Source of the DNA: a virus
DNA: 33,982 nucleotides
Direction: 5' to 3' (one strand)
IMG/VR virus record: IMGVR_UViG_3300047564_001730
Location: 1 to 33,982 of that record
Positions 25,179-32,662 of the stretch are shown piece by piece (the stretch's first letter is position 1; the number at the start of each line of letters is the position of its first letter). Position numbers and translations under genes: made by a program. Under the pieces are notes generated by a model. It ran no database searches, was not told the origin of the DNA, and was given only the letters and a program-made list of their open reading frames with translations.

Positions 25179-27170
25179 ATGCCTAAATCATTTTTAGTTG
25201 AACTTAGAACAGGTGGCATAGACGGTCCAATACGTGCTACTAGCAATATCATCACCATAGACGGAACCACTGGCAATATTACAAGTACCGATTTCGCTGA
25301 TCGTACTTTGTCTGGCATAGTAACCAGCAACGAAAACAGCATTGGGCGTTTTGCTAAAACCATGACGGTAACTGCTGCACCCGCACCAGTTACCCCGGGC
25401 TCAGCAAATTATACACTGTCAGCTGTGGTAACCAGCACAGGAAGCACTAGCACAGTTACCGAAGGTGACACAGTTACTTTTAATTTAACTGTGGCTAATA
25501 TTGCTGTAGGTAGCCAAATACCATTTACTGTAACTGGGGTAAGTGCTGACGATGTAATAGGTCCGGATCTTAACAATCTCCGAGGCTATTTTACAGTACA
25601 GTCTAACTTAACAGCCAGCTACAGCATATATGTTGTAGACGATTATGTAACTGAACCAATAGCAGAAACACTAACATTGACCATTGATGGAACTAGCGTG
25701 TCTAGTTCAGTTAACATTGTTGACAGCTCTCAAAACATGTCGGGTACAGCCTGGATTGCTGGCCCAGAAAGTTCAGGTACGCTGTCTGGAACTCCTGTAA
25801 TCCCTAGAGCAGCCGCTTGGGTAATGTTTAGAATGATTGGCGCCGGTGGAGCCGGCGGTGGAGGTGACGAAGAATCGCAACCCGGCGGAGTAGGCGGTGG
25901 AGGTGCAGCCATACGTGGCATAGTGAGATTACCTAGAACCGCTAACACCAAGGTATTAGTAGGTGGTGTGGGTGCTGGTGCTGTAGGAGTACCAAGTTGG
26001 GTACCAATAAGCCAATTTGGCGCAGCAGCCGGTGGTCGTGGCCACAGCTTTGGACAAAATAGTTTTGATGGCGCAGGAGGTGCTGGTGGCGCAGTTGGAC
26101 CAAACGGTCGTAGTGGCCCTGGTGGAGGTGGTGGTGGGTCAACTTCATTGGGATTTTATTTAACCAACGTACTTCCACAAACAGTGGTAGGTATAGCAGC
26201 AGCTCCCGGAGGTGGTGGCGGAGGTGGTGCCAGTCATTTTAGAGCAGGTGGTAATGCCACTGTGGCCACTAACACAGCCAGTGTAGATTCCATGCCAGAC
26301 CCTCGTGGTCGTGCAGGTAATTCTGTCAGCGGCGATGGTGGCGGTGGTGGCGGGGGCGGTGGTGGTTTTGGCATCGGTGGCAGTGGAGGGTTAGATCGAA
26401 TGACGCCTAGCACCGGAGGTAGCATTGGTAACTTGGTGAAAAATACCACATTTGCACTAGACAACACCGACTGGCACTATTACGAAGCCACAGTTCCCGC
26501 TAGTAGCTTTGTGCTTGGTGTGCCCGATAATGTAGCATCTAATAATCGTGGATACTTTGGTTACGGTGGTATTGGTGCTGTAGGTAAAGCTGGTCCTAGT
26601 GGCAGCGGTACACAAGGCGCACTTAGCGTTTATTGGACCACTGCTTCAGAACCACCTAGTAACTGGAATCTAGTGCCGGGTTTTCGAGAGCCTGCTGATG
26701 CTGTGTCTATATCAAACAGAACCATGTGGGCATATACTAATTTAAGTATATCATTCTATCGTAGTGGACAACTAGCTGTACCTGGCGCTACACCCTGGAA
26801 CGCAGGTTACGAACTAGTGACCGACGAATACGGCAACGAATATTGGGCAGGAGTGCCTACATATTGGACAGTAACACCTACTCAATTCATTGGCAATCTA
26901 TATCAAATACGTGCTACACTGGTAAGCAGCAGTCCCAATGGCAGCGTAGTAACTGGTAATTCACCACTGAGTACTTGGATAAACATGGATGCAAGTACAC
27001 CAAGGACCTGGACTTTAACTGTGCCACCTGCGGAGTTTGTTACTCATACCGCAAATATATTAATTGAAATACGTGGCGTTAATACGCAAACTATTTTTGA
27101 CAGTGCCACTTATAGTTTACGCACAGAATTCTTGTATCAAGCGCCTGATTTTGGCGGCGGTCAAGAATAA
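25179..27170 (+). CDS. Glycine-rich tail adhesin-like protein
   Basis: The product is 663 residues. It begins with LVELRTGGIDGPIRATSNI. Residues ~70-185 look like a Calx-beta/Ig-type domain (STVTEGDTVTFNLTVAN, DDYVTEPIAETLTLTIDG). Residues ~215-415 are strongly glycine-rich (GAGGAGGGGDE, GGAGGAVGPNGRSGPGGGGGG, GGGGGGGGGFGIGGSGG), matching the pattern of polyglycine-type adhesin domains at fibre tips. The first such block is preceded by AAWVMFRMIGAGG, a typical entry sequence. The last ~240 residues are beta-rich with no family recognised. It is the last late gene on the plus strand, after two fibre genes, and its stop is one base from the convergent gene. I infer receptor binding. Confidence 0.72.
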   Translation: MPKSFLVELRTGGIDGPIRATSNIITIDGTTGNITSTDFADRTLSGIVTSNENSIGRFAKTMTVTAAPAPVTPGSANYTLSAVVTSTGSTSTVTEGDTVTFNLTVANIAVGSQIPFTVTGVSADDVIGPDLNNLRGYFTVQSNLTASYSIYVVDDYVTEPIAETLTLTIDGTSVSSSVNIVDSSQNMSGTAWIAGPESSGTLSGTPVIPRAAAWVMFRMIGAGGAGGGGDEESQPGGVGGGGAAIRGIVRLPRTANTKVLVGGVGAGAVGVPSWVPISQFGAAAGGRGHSFGQNSFDGAGGAGGAVGPNGRSGPGGGGGGSTSLGFYLTNVLPQTVVGIAAAPGGGGGGGASHFRAGGNATVATNTASVDSMPDPRGRAGNSVSGDGGGGGGGGGGFGIGGSGGLDRMTPSTGGSIGNLVKNTTFALDNTDWHYYEATVPASSFVLGVPDNVASNNRGYFGYGGIGAVGKAGPSGSGTQGALSVYWTTASEPPSNWNLVPGFREPADAVSISNRTMWAYTNLSISFYRSGQLAVPGATPWNAGYELVTDEYGNEYWAGVPTYWTVTPTQFIGNLYQIRATLVSSSPNGSVVTGNSPLSTWINMDASTPRTWTLTVPPAEFVTHTANILIEIRGVNTQTIFDSATYSLRTEFLYQAPDFGGGQE

Positions 27171-27171
27171 T

Positions 27172-27429
27172 CTATTTGTACTTTAGCAGAAAGTAAGTGA
27201 TATTCTGCTCGGTTAACCGAGCAGAAATCTTGTACTTATACCCATAGTACATTTGATCTATGACTCTTTGGTAGACGGGTGTTTCCAGTGAGTGTTCAAT
27301 AACCCACTGACCTTTTTCACTTTGTTGAAATTGCCATAATGGTTCGGCGGCATAGATATCGGGATCATCTACATCGCCCATGGTGAATTCATGGACGACT
27401 TGCCACCGTCCTTTATCCAACGAATTCAC
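27172..27429 (-). CDS. Small conserved phage protein, unknown function (GTG start)
   Basis: The product is 85 residues, including GRWQVVHEFTMGDVDDPDIY, AAEPLWQFQQSEKGQWV and FLLKYK. I recall similar WxxxHEFTMGDVEDP-type small proteins in marine T4-like phages, with no known function. The frame is open further upstream (to ATG 27504), but that would overlap thyX by 92 bases. GTG 27429 keeps the conserved WQVVHEFTMGD segment with only a 17-base overlap. An ATG at 27381 would cut into the motif. The ribosome site is unclear, so the start is uncertain. The C-terminal codons cover a perfect 24-bp palindrome. It is the last gene of the minus-strand operon and converges with the adhesin gene. Confidence 0.65.
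   Translation of the reverse strand: MNSLDKGRWQVVHEFTMGDVDDPDIYAAEPLWQFQQSEKGQWVIEHSLETPVYQRVIDQMYYGYKYKISARLTEQNITYFLLKYK
27203..27226. terminator. Perfect 24-bp palindrome at the convergent gene boundary
   Basis: TTCTGCTCGGTT is followed directly by its exact reverse complement. The palindrome lies 33 bases past the stop of the last late gene and inside the 3' end of the last minus-strand gene. As RNA it could form a strong hairpin in either direction, but it is not followed by a clear T-run on either strand. A bidirectional terminator or transcript-end stabiliser is the likeliest role. Confidence 0.5.
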
Positions 27430-28090
27430 TGGACATGGGGAAAATTTGGGCAATAGCGGCCGCACAGGCTCTAGCCACTTCGACATGCTCTTGCTGAGTG
27501 CCATGAGCGCTCCTTAGTTCGATATAGTGAATCCATGAACGCAAGGTACCGTTCATGTACAAGCGACTTTCTATAAGCCCTTCGGGTAACACAGCTCGAG
27601 CTTGCTCTTTAGCAATACCATTACGTATAGCCCACTCATAGGCATTCTTAGCTGCATCAATAACCTGTTGTTGTTTGATCTGCCAATGATTGGCCAAAAC
27701 AGGATCATCAACAGCAATGCTATTTTGTCTATTGGTAGTATCTTGTAACCTAGATTCACGATAGACAAAATTGAGATCCTTTGTAGGATCGGCATATCGT
27801 TGACTAAATTCTTGAAAACTAAAACTACGATGTCTAAGTATTTGCCTAGCAATATCTCTGGTGGTAGTGATTTCCATGCAAGCTGAAACCATTTCCAATG
27901 GTGACCAATGCTGATGTTTAATTAAATATCTAATCAAGCGTTCACTGGTTTCGGTATTGAGTTGATTGCTAGGATTGCTAACACGAGCGCAATAAGCAAC
28001 AAGGTCTTGTAGGTCAGGTACGAGGTGCCGGTCATAATCCTCTAGCATGTCCTTGGCGGCCTGGCTATAACTAATTAATCTAACTTTCAT
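27413..28090 (-). CDS. thyX: FAD-dependent thymidylate synthase ThyX
   Basis: The product is 225 residues, the usual family length. ThyX makes dTMP from dUMP using methylenetetrahydrofolate, with FAD and NADPH. The signature RHR-x7-S is intact: R86, H87, R88 and S96 in RHRSFSFQEFSQRY. Other family features are HQHWSPLEMV near 59-68, LPEGLIESRLYMNGTLRSW near 165-185 and ELRSAHGTQQEH near 190-202. In phages it supplies thymidine for rapid DNA synthesis. Its ATG overlaps the stop of the upstream gene (ATGA), which indicates translational coupling inside the operon, and no strong Shine-Dalgarno is present. The assignment is confident. Confidence 0.93.
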   Translation of the reverse strand: MKVRLISYSQAAKDMLEDYDRHLVPDLQDLVAYCARVSNPSNQLNTETSERLIRYLIKHQHWSPLEMVSACMEITTTRDIARQILRHRSFSFQEFSQRYADPTKDLNFVYRESRLQDTTNRQNSIAVDDPVLANHWQIKQQQVIDAAKNAYEWAIRNGIAKEQARAVLPEGLIESRLYMNGTLRSWIHYIELRSAHGTQQEHVEVARACAAAIAQIFPMSSEFVG

Positions 28091-28431
28091 AGGTCTTTTA
28101 AAATTTGATCAGTTATTGGTTGAACAGTATCTGCTACTTTGTCTATGCTTACGAAAAAGTCTATATCAACAATTATACTATCAAGTGCTTGTAAACGTCT
28201 ATCTAATAATTCTTCGATATAGTCCGGATCTGTGCCTTCGTCTAGTAGTTCTTTGATGTTGATATTGACCTTGGTACCATCTATTAGATTAACGTTTAGT
28301 GCCAATAAAAGTGGAATAGGAATCTCTTCTTTGTCAATATCTTTGAGAATACTTTTCCACTTTTCCTTAGGTGATATGTTTATCTTTTTAGGCTTTGACT
28401 TTCGCCCTGACCTTTTTTGCGGGTTTGTCAT
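28087..28431 (-). CDS. Hypothetical phage protein, 114 residues
   Basis: The N-terminus is Lys/Arg-rich (PQKRSGRKSKPKKINISPKEKWK). A mixed alpha/beta part follows, with IPIPLLLALNVNLIDGTKVNI, acidic LLDEGTDPDYIEELLDRRLQAL and a C-terminus of IDFFVSIDKVADTVQPIT. I do not recognise a named family. The basic N-terminus could contact nucleic acid, but that is only a possibility. It overlaps the end of the upstream gene by 44 bases and thyX by four (ATGA), the pattern of a coupled operon. The alternation of hydrophobic and charged residues and the close packing support a real gene. Confidence 0.65.
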   Translation of the reverse strand: MTNPQKRSGRKSKPKKINISPKEKWKSILKDIDKEEIPIPLLLALNVNLIDGTKVNINIKELLDEGTDPDYIEELLDRRLQALDSIIVDIDFFVSIDKVADTVQPITDQILKDL

Positions 28432-29029
28432 TTGTTTTTACCGGATCCAATTTGTTGGCTTCTTCTACCAATAGTTCAGCCTCGCGCAATAACCTGGCAG
28501 CATCTGCCTTCATTGATTCCGCTTGTTGACGACGTTGGCGTGCTAGAGTAACGTCATCAAGTACACTATCTGCACTGGGCATAGCAGCAGGCTCGCCTAG
28601 TTCACGGCCAGTGGTTTTAGTGTTACGTTTCTTTTTACTTTGTTCAGCATCTAGTTCAGCTAACCGTTTGACAGCATCTTTGCCTTGGGTCATTTGATCC
28701 AGTAACAGATTCAGCTCGTCTAATTTCACTGAGCTAACTGTGTTAGGTGTAATCGTAACCTGCTCAGTTTGAACCTTTTTGATCATGCCATTGCGATGCA
28801 GTGCTTCTAAACAATTTTGACCATCAGGTAAAATTGTTCTAAATAACACATCACTAAAACTTTCAGCTTGTTGTCCTGAGGCACTTTCTAATACCTTCAT
28901 GATTTCGTCATGATACATTCTCGGTAGTAGATCACTGTAGATCACTAGACACATATGATCTTCATTGGGTACTTTTCTATACAATAAAACTATTTTCTTG
29001 CCGTTGTGTTTACCTACGTGTTTAAGCAT
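28388..29029 (-). CDS. Hypothetical phage protein with coiled-coil C-terminus, 213 residues
   Basis: The N-terminal ~130 residues look like a compact domain (MLKHVGKHNGKKIVLLYRKV, EDHMCLVIYSDLLPRMYHDEI, FRTILPDGQNCLEALHRNGM, SSVKLDELNLLLDQMTQGKDAVKRLAELD). I recall similar unnamed proteins in marine T4-like phages. The C-terminal ~80 residues are charged and helical (LARQRRQQAESMKADAARLL, REAELLVEEANKL) and end in a Lys-rich tail (KKVRAKVKA). AAGG lies eight bases before ATG 29029. The last 44 bases overlap the next gene in another frame. Function is unknown; a scaffold or assembly-type role is conceivable but unsupported. Confidence 0.7.
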   Translation of the reverse strand: MLKHVGKHNGKKIVLLYRKVPNEDHMCLVIYSDLLPRMYHDEIMKVLESASGQQAESFSDVLFRTILPDGQNCLEALHRNGMIKKVQTEQVTITPNTVSSVKLDELNLLLDQMTQGKDAVKRLAELDAEQSKKKRNTKTTGRELGEPAAMPSADSVLDDVTLARQRRQQAESMKADAARLLREAELLVEEANKLDPVKTNDKPAKKVRAKVKA

Positions 29030-29031
29030 GA

Positions 29032-29253
29032 TTATTCCTTATCTGTGGTCATAGCGCCATCTTGACCACTGTTTGGGTTAACACCAGCGGCGCTGAGAAA
29101 AGACATCATACGATCATACAAGATACCCACGGTGCTGAGTTCTTCGGGTTTCCAGGTACTGCGTTCAGTGGCAACTTGTATGACCTGCACCATGGCAGCG
29201 ATATCTTGCAGTGTAAGATTGGGTTTTTTGTCTTCTGATTGCTCTTCGGACAT
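29032..29253 (-). CDS. Small conserved phage protein, 73 residues
   Basis: The start is supported by GGAG seven bases upstream of ATG 29253. The central segment (LTLQDIAAMVQVIQVATERSTWKPEELSTVGILYDRMMSFL) is predicted helical and resembles small unnamed proteins of marine T4-like phages, as I recall them. The ends are polar and probably disordered (MSEEQSEDKKPN, NPNSGQDGAMTTDKE). There is no membrane segment. The gene ends two bases before the start of the 213-residue gene. A 60-base AT-rich gap separates it from the gene before it, so an extra promoter there is possible. Function is unknown. Confidence 0.65.
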   Translation of the reverse strand: MSEEQSEDKKPNLTLQDIAAMVQVIQVATERSTWKPEELSTVGILYDRMMSFLSAAGVNPNSGQDGAMTTDKE

Positions 29254-29313
29254 AGTTGATCTCCAGTTAAATATAAACTTATTTAAGCTGGGGATCGTGG
29301 TGTATAAAATTTA

Positions 29314-29589
29314 TCAAAATACCAGACTGCTATGATTAAGCTCTGGCAGTACCATGGCAAAATAGCTGGCTTCGCCGTGTATCTCAAAAGCAGCACGTTT
29401 GCATATTGTTTGCCGGCCTTGCTTCATAAGCAATACATCGCCAAGATAATATCTGCCGTGAAGATGTTCATAGATCCAATCACTGATGCGTTTAGCTTGT
29501 ACTTTGCAGTCAAAGTCCACCGCGAAAAAGTGCGGTGGACAGTGTTCTACAATACGCAGATCAAACAGGTTGAGCGGATTTATTTGCAT
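29314..29589 (-). CDS. Hypothetical phage protein, about 91 residues
   Basis: The coding part reads MQINPLNLFDLRIVEHCPPHF, then CKVQAKRISDWIYEHLHGRYYLG, GDVLLMKQGRQTICKRAAFEIHG and EASYFAMVLPEL. This is a compact alpha/beta pattern with no family that I recognise. The frame also has ATGs at 29601 and 29628. I choose 29589 because it gives the smallest overlap (29 bases) with the preceding 98-residue gene and GAAG lies upstream, but 29601 is also possible. A 60-base gap follows its TGA. It is part of the run of small genes between the VWA gene and thyX. Confidence 0.55.
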   Translation of the reverse strand: MQINPLNLFDLRIVEHCPPHFFAVDFDCKVQAKRISDWIYEHLHGRYYLGDVLLMKQGRQTICKRAAFEIHGEASYFAMVLPELNHSSLVF

Positions 29590-29857
29590 GAGCACGATCA
29601 TCTTCAATGATGATGTTAGGACGGTCAAGATCCTCTTGTGATACTTCGGGCATGGTCAAACGGTCCTCAAGGCACACTTGCGCGGCTTCAACAAATGTCT
29701 GCATCAAATGCGTCTGTTTGGTAATGTCGGCGATTTCAGCTGAACGAGCTAGATCATCTAAGGCCTGCTCGCACTTGAACAGACGCTTTTGCAAGTCTAG
29801 GATAAGTTCACGAGCCTCTTTAATCTTCTTAACTGACTTGGGATTAATAATTTCCAT
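29561..29857 (-). CDS. Hypothetical coiled-coil protein, 98 residues
   Basis: The first ~70 residues are strongly helical with heptad-like spacing (VKKIKEARELILDLQKRLF, CEQALDDLARSAEIADITK), and the last 25 are acidic and polar. I recognise no family. Its ATG overlaps the stop of the VWA gene (TAATG), so it is almost certainly translated by coupling to that gene. This makes a functional link to the MoxR/VWA pair possible. The end overlaps the next gene by about 29 bases. It has no membrane segment or signal peptide. Confidence 0.65.
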   Translation of the reverse strand: MEIINPKSVKKIKEARELILDLQKRLFKCEQALDDLARSAEIADITKQTHLMQTFVEAAQVCLEDRLTMPEVSQEDLDRPNIIIEDDRAHANKSAQPV

Positions 29858-31119
29858 TAGTGTGCCTTTTTAGCGTCTTCGTAATGTGCCCAAATACCAA
29901 AGGGCGGTTCAGCATGTTTATTACCTTTAATAATCCATACAGTGTCGCAGTAGTTCTCGTCACCCCATGAACCATACGGCATGCCATCAGTGAACACAAT
30001 AAACTTCTTGGGCTCAATGCCTTGATCTTTCATGTATTCCCAATTAGCCATAAAGTCAGTGCCACCACCACCTTTGGGCTCGTAGTTAGCAATAGAGTCC
30101 ATGTTCTCACTAGTAAACAACTGATCATTGTAGACACTAGTATCAAAGCTCCACACACGAATCCGATACTCCTCGTAACTTTCCATGATACCTTGAATCT
30201 CACTCAAGAAGATCTTGAGTTCAGTCTCACCGATGCTACCAGAAGTATCAATAGCTACACAGATATCAATCTGCTCACCTGGCTTCATGCCAGGCAAAAT
30301 GGCATCCATATGCCAACTACGACGACTGGGCTTGAGCCAGGTGTAGTCTTGCTTGATGGTGCTTTGAATTTGTTGTAGCAACAATTCACGCCAGTCAATC
30401 ACCGACTCAGTCATGTCCTGGATTAGTCGCTTGACACCAGCAGGAACATTACCTGCGCCTGCGGCTTGAGCTGCTTGTAATACAGCATCTTTGATCTCGT
30501 CGCGCAGTTCCTTGGCTAGTTTTTTGCCAATTCGCGGTCGGCCGCCTTCACCATCCTCATTCTCACCTTCGCCTTCACCATCCATGTCCAGGTGCTCATC
30601 TAGCACCTGCTTCATGAGCTCGCTTAGTGGAATCTTCTCTGCGTTTTGGTACAGGAGATCGTAGACTTCTTCAAAGCTCATACCGCGGTACTTGGTGTTT
30701 AACAAGATAGGTACCTTGGTAATCTTGGTACCAATATTGTGATCTACCAAGTCTTGGTTAACGCAATAGTCTGCGGCAATGTTACTGAGAATAGGGTCAC
30801 GATGTTCACGACGGCTAAGGTGATCATAGACTACGTGCAAGACTTCATGTCCAAACAAGAATTCACACTCGCGTAGACTAAGCGAATTGATAAAGTTGCT
30901 GTTATACCAAAAATGACGTCCATCAGTGGCAGCAGTGGCGCACCACTCATCTGCGTTCTTGAGCTTGAGACGAGTAGCCAAGTTACCAAAGAATCCCGCC
31001 TTGAGCAAGAGACCCACACGAGCAGTAATCAACTTCTCTAGTGCGGCTGCGTTGACTTTGGGGTCGGTAACAGTTTTCTTAGCAGACTTTTCTGCTACAG
31101 TAGTATCTTCACGTGCCAT
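29857..31119 (-). CDS. VWA-domain protein with metallopeptidase-like N-terminus (DUF2201-like)
   Basis: The product is 420 residues. The N-terminal half has HEVLHVVYDH at residues 91-100, a zinc-peptidase HExxH motif, then IAADYCVNQDL near 114-124, as in the DUF2201 N-terminal domain. Residues ~172-195 are an acidic linker (DEHLDMDGEGEGENEDGEGG). The C-terminal half is a von Willebrand A domain with a complete metal-binding MIDAS: D291, S293 and S295 in DTSGS, T354 in GGGTDF and D378 in FTDGM. Such proteins usually work with a MoxR-type AAA+ partner, encoded just upstream here. The start has AAAGGAG five bases before ATG 31119 and its own sigma70-type promoter. Whether the peptidase site is active is unknown. 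Confidence 0.88.
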   Translation of the reverse strand: MAREDTTVAEKSAKKTVTDPKVNAAALEKLITARVGLLLKAGFFGNLATRLKLKNADEWCATAATDGRHFWYNSNFINSLSLRECEFLFGHEVLHVVYDHLSRREHRDPILSNIAADYCVNQDLVDHNIGTKITKVPILLNTKYRGMSFEEVYDLLYQNAEKIPLSELMKQVLDEHLDMDGEGEGENEDGEGGRPRIGKKLAKELRDEIKDAVLQAAQAAGAGNVPAGVKRLIQDMTESVIDWRELLLQQIQSTIKQDYTWLKPSRRSWHMDAILPGMKPGEQIDICVAIDTSGSIGETELKIFLSEIQGIMESYEEYRIRVWSFDTSVYNDQLFTSENMDSIANYEPKGGGGTDFMANWEYMKDQGIEPKKFIVFTDGMPYGSWGDENYCDTVWIIKGNKHAEPPFGIWAHYEDAKKAH

Positions 31120-31142
31120 ACATGCTCCTTTGTGATATTTAC

Positions 31143-31171
31143 ATTATATGCGATAACCAAAAGGCAGTCAA
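31143..31171 (-). promoter_or_regulatory. Sigma70-type promoter of the VWA gene
   Basis: Reading the minus strand, TTGACT (31171-31166) is followed by a 17-base spacer and TATAAT (31148-31143), then AAAGGAG and ATG 31119. The match is 5 of 6 at -35 and 6 of 6 at -10 with ideal spacing. An 8-bp inverted repeat (CCAAAAGG / CCTTTTGG, 31157-31164 and 31189-31196) encloses the -35 box. Confidence 0.85.
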
Positions 31172-31174
31172 CTT

Positions 31175-31190
31175 GGGGGCCGAAGCCCCC
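31175..31190 (-). terminator. GC hairpin with TTCG loop between moxR and the VWA promoter
   Basis: On the minus strand GGGGGC-TTCG-GCCCCC forms a very stable 6-bp stem closed by a C(UUCG)G tetraloop, 8 bases after the moxR stop. No T-run follows on that strand (AAGTTGACT follows), while on the plus strand TTTT follows. It probably marks the moxR transcript end, perhaps with incomplete termination. The stem shares two bases with an outer inverted repeat, so the two structures exclude each other. Confidence 0.5.
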
Positions 31191-31197
31191 TTTTGGA

Positions 31198-32298
31198 CTA
31201 GTTAGCATTGCTAACAGCGGCTACCACGTACTTGCCAAAACGCTTGTGAAACTCATCAAAATGCTTGAGTTTGCCAGGCACAAACGGAATGTTGTAGGTA
31301 GTAATTGCAACACGAGCCGCCATAACTACAAGCTCAGTATTGAAATTATCCATAATGAAACGGAAGAAGTTATCGGCCATTCCATTCCACTTGTCCAACT
31401 TGCCATTGGCCTTGTCGTAGGCATCCTTAAGCTCGTAGCACAGGCTAATAGTCAGCGAGTACATAGCAGACACTTCTTTGACTTTGAGCTCGGTGACCTT
31501 GCCATTTAGTACTTCAATAGGATCGGGCATCTGTCCACTTACCTTGCGGTGAGCCATAAACTTGACCGCCATACCTTCGCCAACAGCACCAGCCACTAAG
31601 TCAGTAAGACCGGCGTCATTGTCCTCGTCAAGTAACTCACTGACAAAGGTCCAGCTACGCGGAGTAGCAAAACTACGACCTGCTGAACGCGGGTCAAAGT
31701 CAAACAAGTCGCCTTTAGCAAAACTCAAGTAGCCAACTACATCTTTATGGATCCGATTGTTCACAGCCCAAGTCTGCCAAGAGTCAAAGTCCACACGCAT
31801 TTCTAAGTGAACAAAACGATTAGCAAGAGGACTTGGCATACGATAAGTAACACCTTTGTCGCTGTCGCGATTACCTGCTGCCACCATAACTACATTGTCA
31901 GGTAGCACATACTTGCCTACACGACGATTCAAAATCAGCTGATAAGCCGCAGCCTGGGTAGCCGGAGGAGCCGAATTCATCTCGTCCATAAACAGTACCA
32001 CGATGGGATACTGGCTAGCAGTCTCAGCGTCGGGCAGTTCGATCGGGGGAGCCCAATCCATTTTGCCATTGTCTTTGTTGTAGAACGGGATACCACGCAG
32101 GTCGGTGGGCTCCATCTGACTCAAACGAATATCAATCATGAGACCGCCAAGATCTTCGGCAATGCCAGCAACTAATTCTGACTTGCCAATACCCGGAGGC
32201 CCCCAAAGAAAAACGGGACGTTGACGCTTGAAGCAACGAAGTAAAGCACGACGAGCTTCTACACTAGTAACTGTACGATTTTCGCTTACTACTGCCAT
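31198..32298 (-). CDS. MoxR-type AAA+ ATPase
   Basis: The product is 366 residues. Walker A is GPPGIGKS at 33-40, Walker B is VLFMDE at 101-106, sensor 1 includes N143 in VAAGNRD, and an arginine-finger candidate is R161 in PLANRF. The segment DLRGIPFYNKDNGKMDW near 66-82 is also typical of MoxR-like proteins. In the family, MoxR ATPases remodel or insert cofactors into partner complexes together with VWA proteins; the adjacent VWA gene is the obvious partner. AAAGGAG lies six bases before ATG 32298, below a TTGACT-17-TATAAT promoter. The phage substrate is unknown: virion assembly or host takeover are both possible. Confidence 0.9.
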   Translation of the reverse strand: MAVVSENRTVTSVEARRALLRCFKRQRPVFLWGPPGIGKSELVAGIAEDLGGLMIDIRLSQMEPTDLRGIPFYNKDNGKMDWAPPIELPDAETASQYPIVVLFMDEMNSAPPATQAAAYQLILNRRVGKYVLPDNVVMVAAGNRDSDKGVTYRMPSPLANRFVHLEMRVDFDSWQTWAVNNRIHKDVVGYLSFAKGDLFDFDPRSAGRSFATPRSWTFVSELLDEDNDAGLTDLVAGAVGEGMAVKFMAHRKVSGQMPDPIEVLNGKVTELKVKEVSAMYSLTISLCYELKDAYDKANGKLDKWNGMADNFFRFIMDNFNTELVVMAARVAITTYNIPFVPGKLKHFDEFHKRFGKYVVAAVSNAN

Positions 32299-32327
32299 TT
32301 AAGGCTCCTTTGTGTTAATGAACAACT

Positions 32328-32356
32328 ATTATAGAACAGATCTCAACCACAGTCAA
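32328..32356 (-). promoter_or_regulatory. Sigma70-type promoter of moxR
   Basis: On the minus strand TTGACT (32356-32351), a 17-base spacer and TATAAT (32333-32328) precede AAAGGAG and ATG 32298. A short inverted repeat CACAG / CTGTG (32348-32352 and 32361-32365) lies across the -35 box. Confidence 0.85.
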
Positions 32357-32366
32357 ATTGCTGTGA

Positions 32367-32585
32367 TTAAATGGATTCGCAAAACCAATGCTCACGCTCG
32401 ATCTTGCGACGTGCTGAGAGCATGGTATTACGCAATTTACGCACTTCTAGGGTATTGGGAGCATGAATGCCACCTAATGCTTTGAGTTTGAGCAGAGCAG
32501 CATCACGACGCTGATAAGTTTTAACAGCAGCCTCGGGCACTAAAAACTTAGCATTTACGGCAGGACTAGTATAAACTACACGCAT
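32367..32585 (-). CDS. Small basic hypothetical protein, 72 residues
   Basis: The sequence is rich in Arg, Lys and Ala (VKTYQRRDAALLKLKALGG, TLEVRKLRNTMLSARRKIER) and is probably helical through most of its length. I recognise no family. It might bind nucleic acid or a host protein, but only its charge suggests this. CGGAG lies seven bases before ATG 32585, and a sigma70-type promoter with a hairpin over its -35 box lies just upstream. The separate promoter and strong ribosome site suggest early expression. It is a single-gene unit, 69 bases before the moxR start. Confidence 0.65.
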   Translation of the reverse strand: MRVVYTSPAVNAKFLVPEAAVKTYQRRDAALLKLKALGGIHAPNTLEVRKLRNTMLSARRKIEREHWFCESI

Positions 32586-32614
32586 TTCGCACTCCGTTTC
32601 GTTACTGTACCACT

Positions 32615-32643
32615 ATTATAGCAGGAATCAATAACCCTAGCAA
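32615..32643 (-). promoter_or_regulatory. Sigma70-type promoter of the 72-residue gene
   Basis: On the minus strand TTGCTA (32643-32638), a 17-base spacer and TATAAT (32620-32615) precede CGGAG and ATG 32585. The -35 box is weaker (4 of 6) and lies within an 8-bp hairpin (AACCCTAG / CTAGGGTT, 32633-32653), which may also end the upstream gene. Confidence 0.78.
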
Positions 32644-32662
32644 GTCTAGGGTTGTTGCGCTT

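Noticed and set aside
30022-30378. Plus-strand frames opposite the VWA and moxR genes (also 31132-31509)
   Set aside because: The minus-strand genes have complete motifs, promoters and ribosome sites. The plus-strand frames have none.
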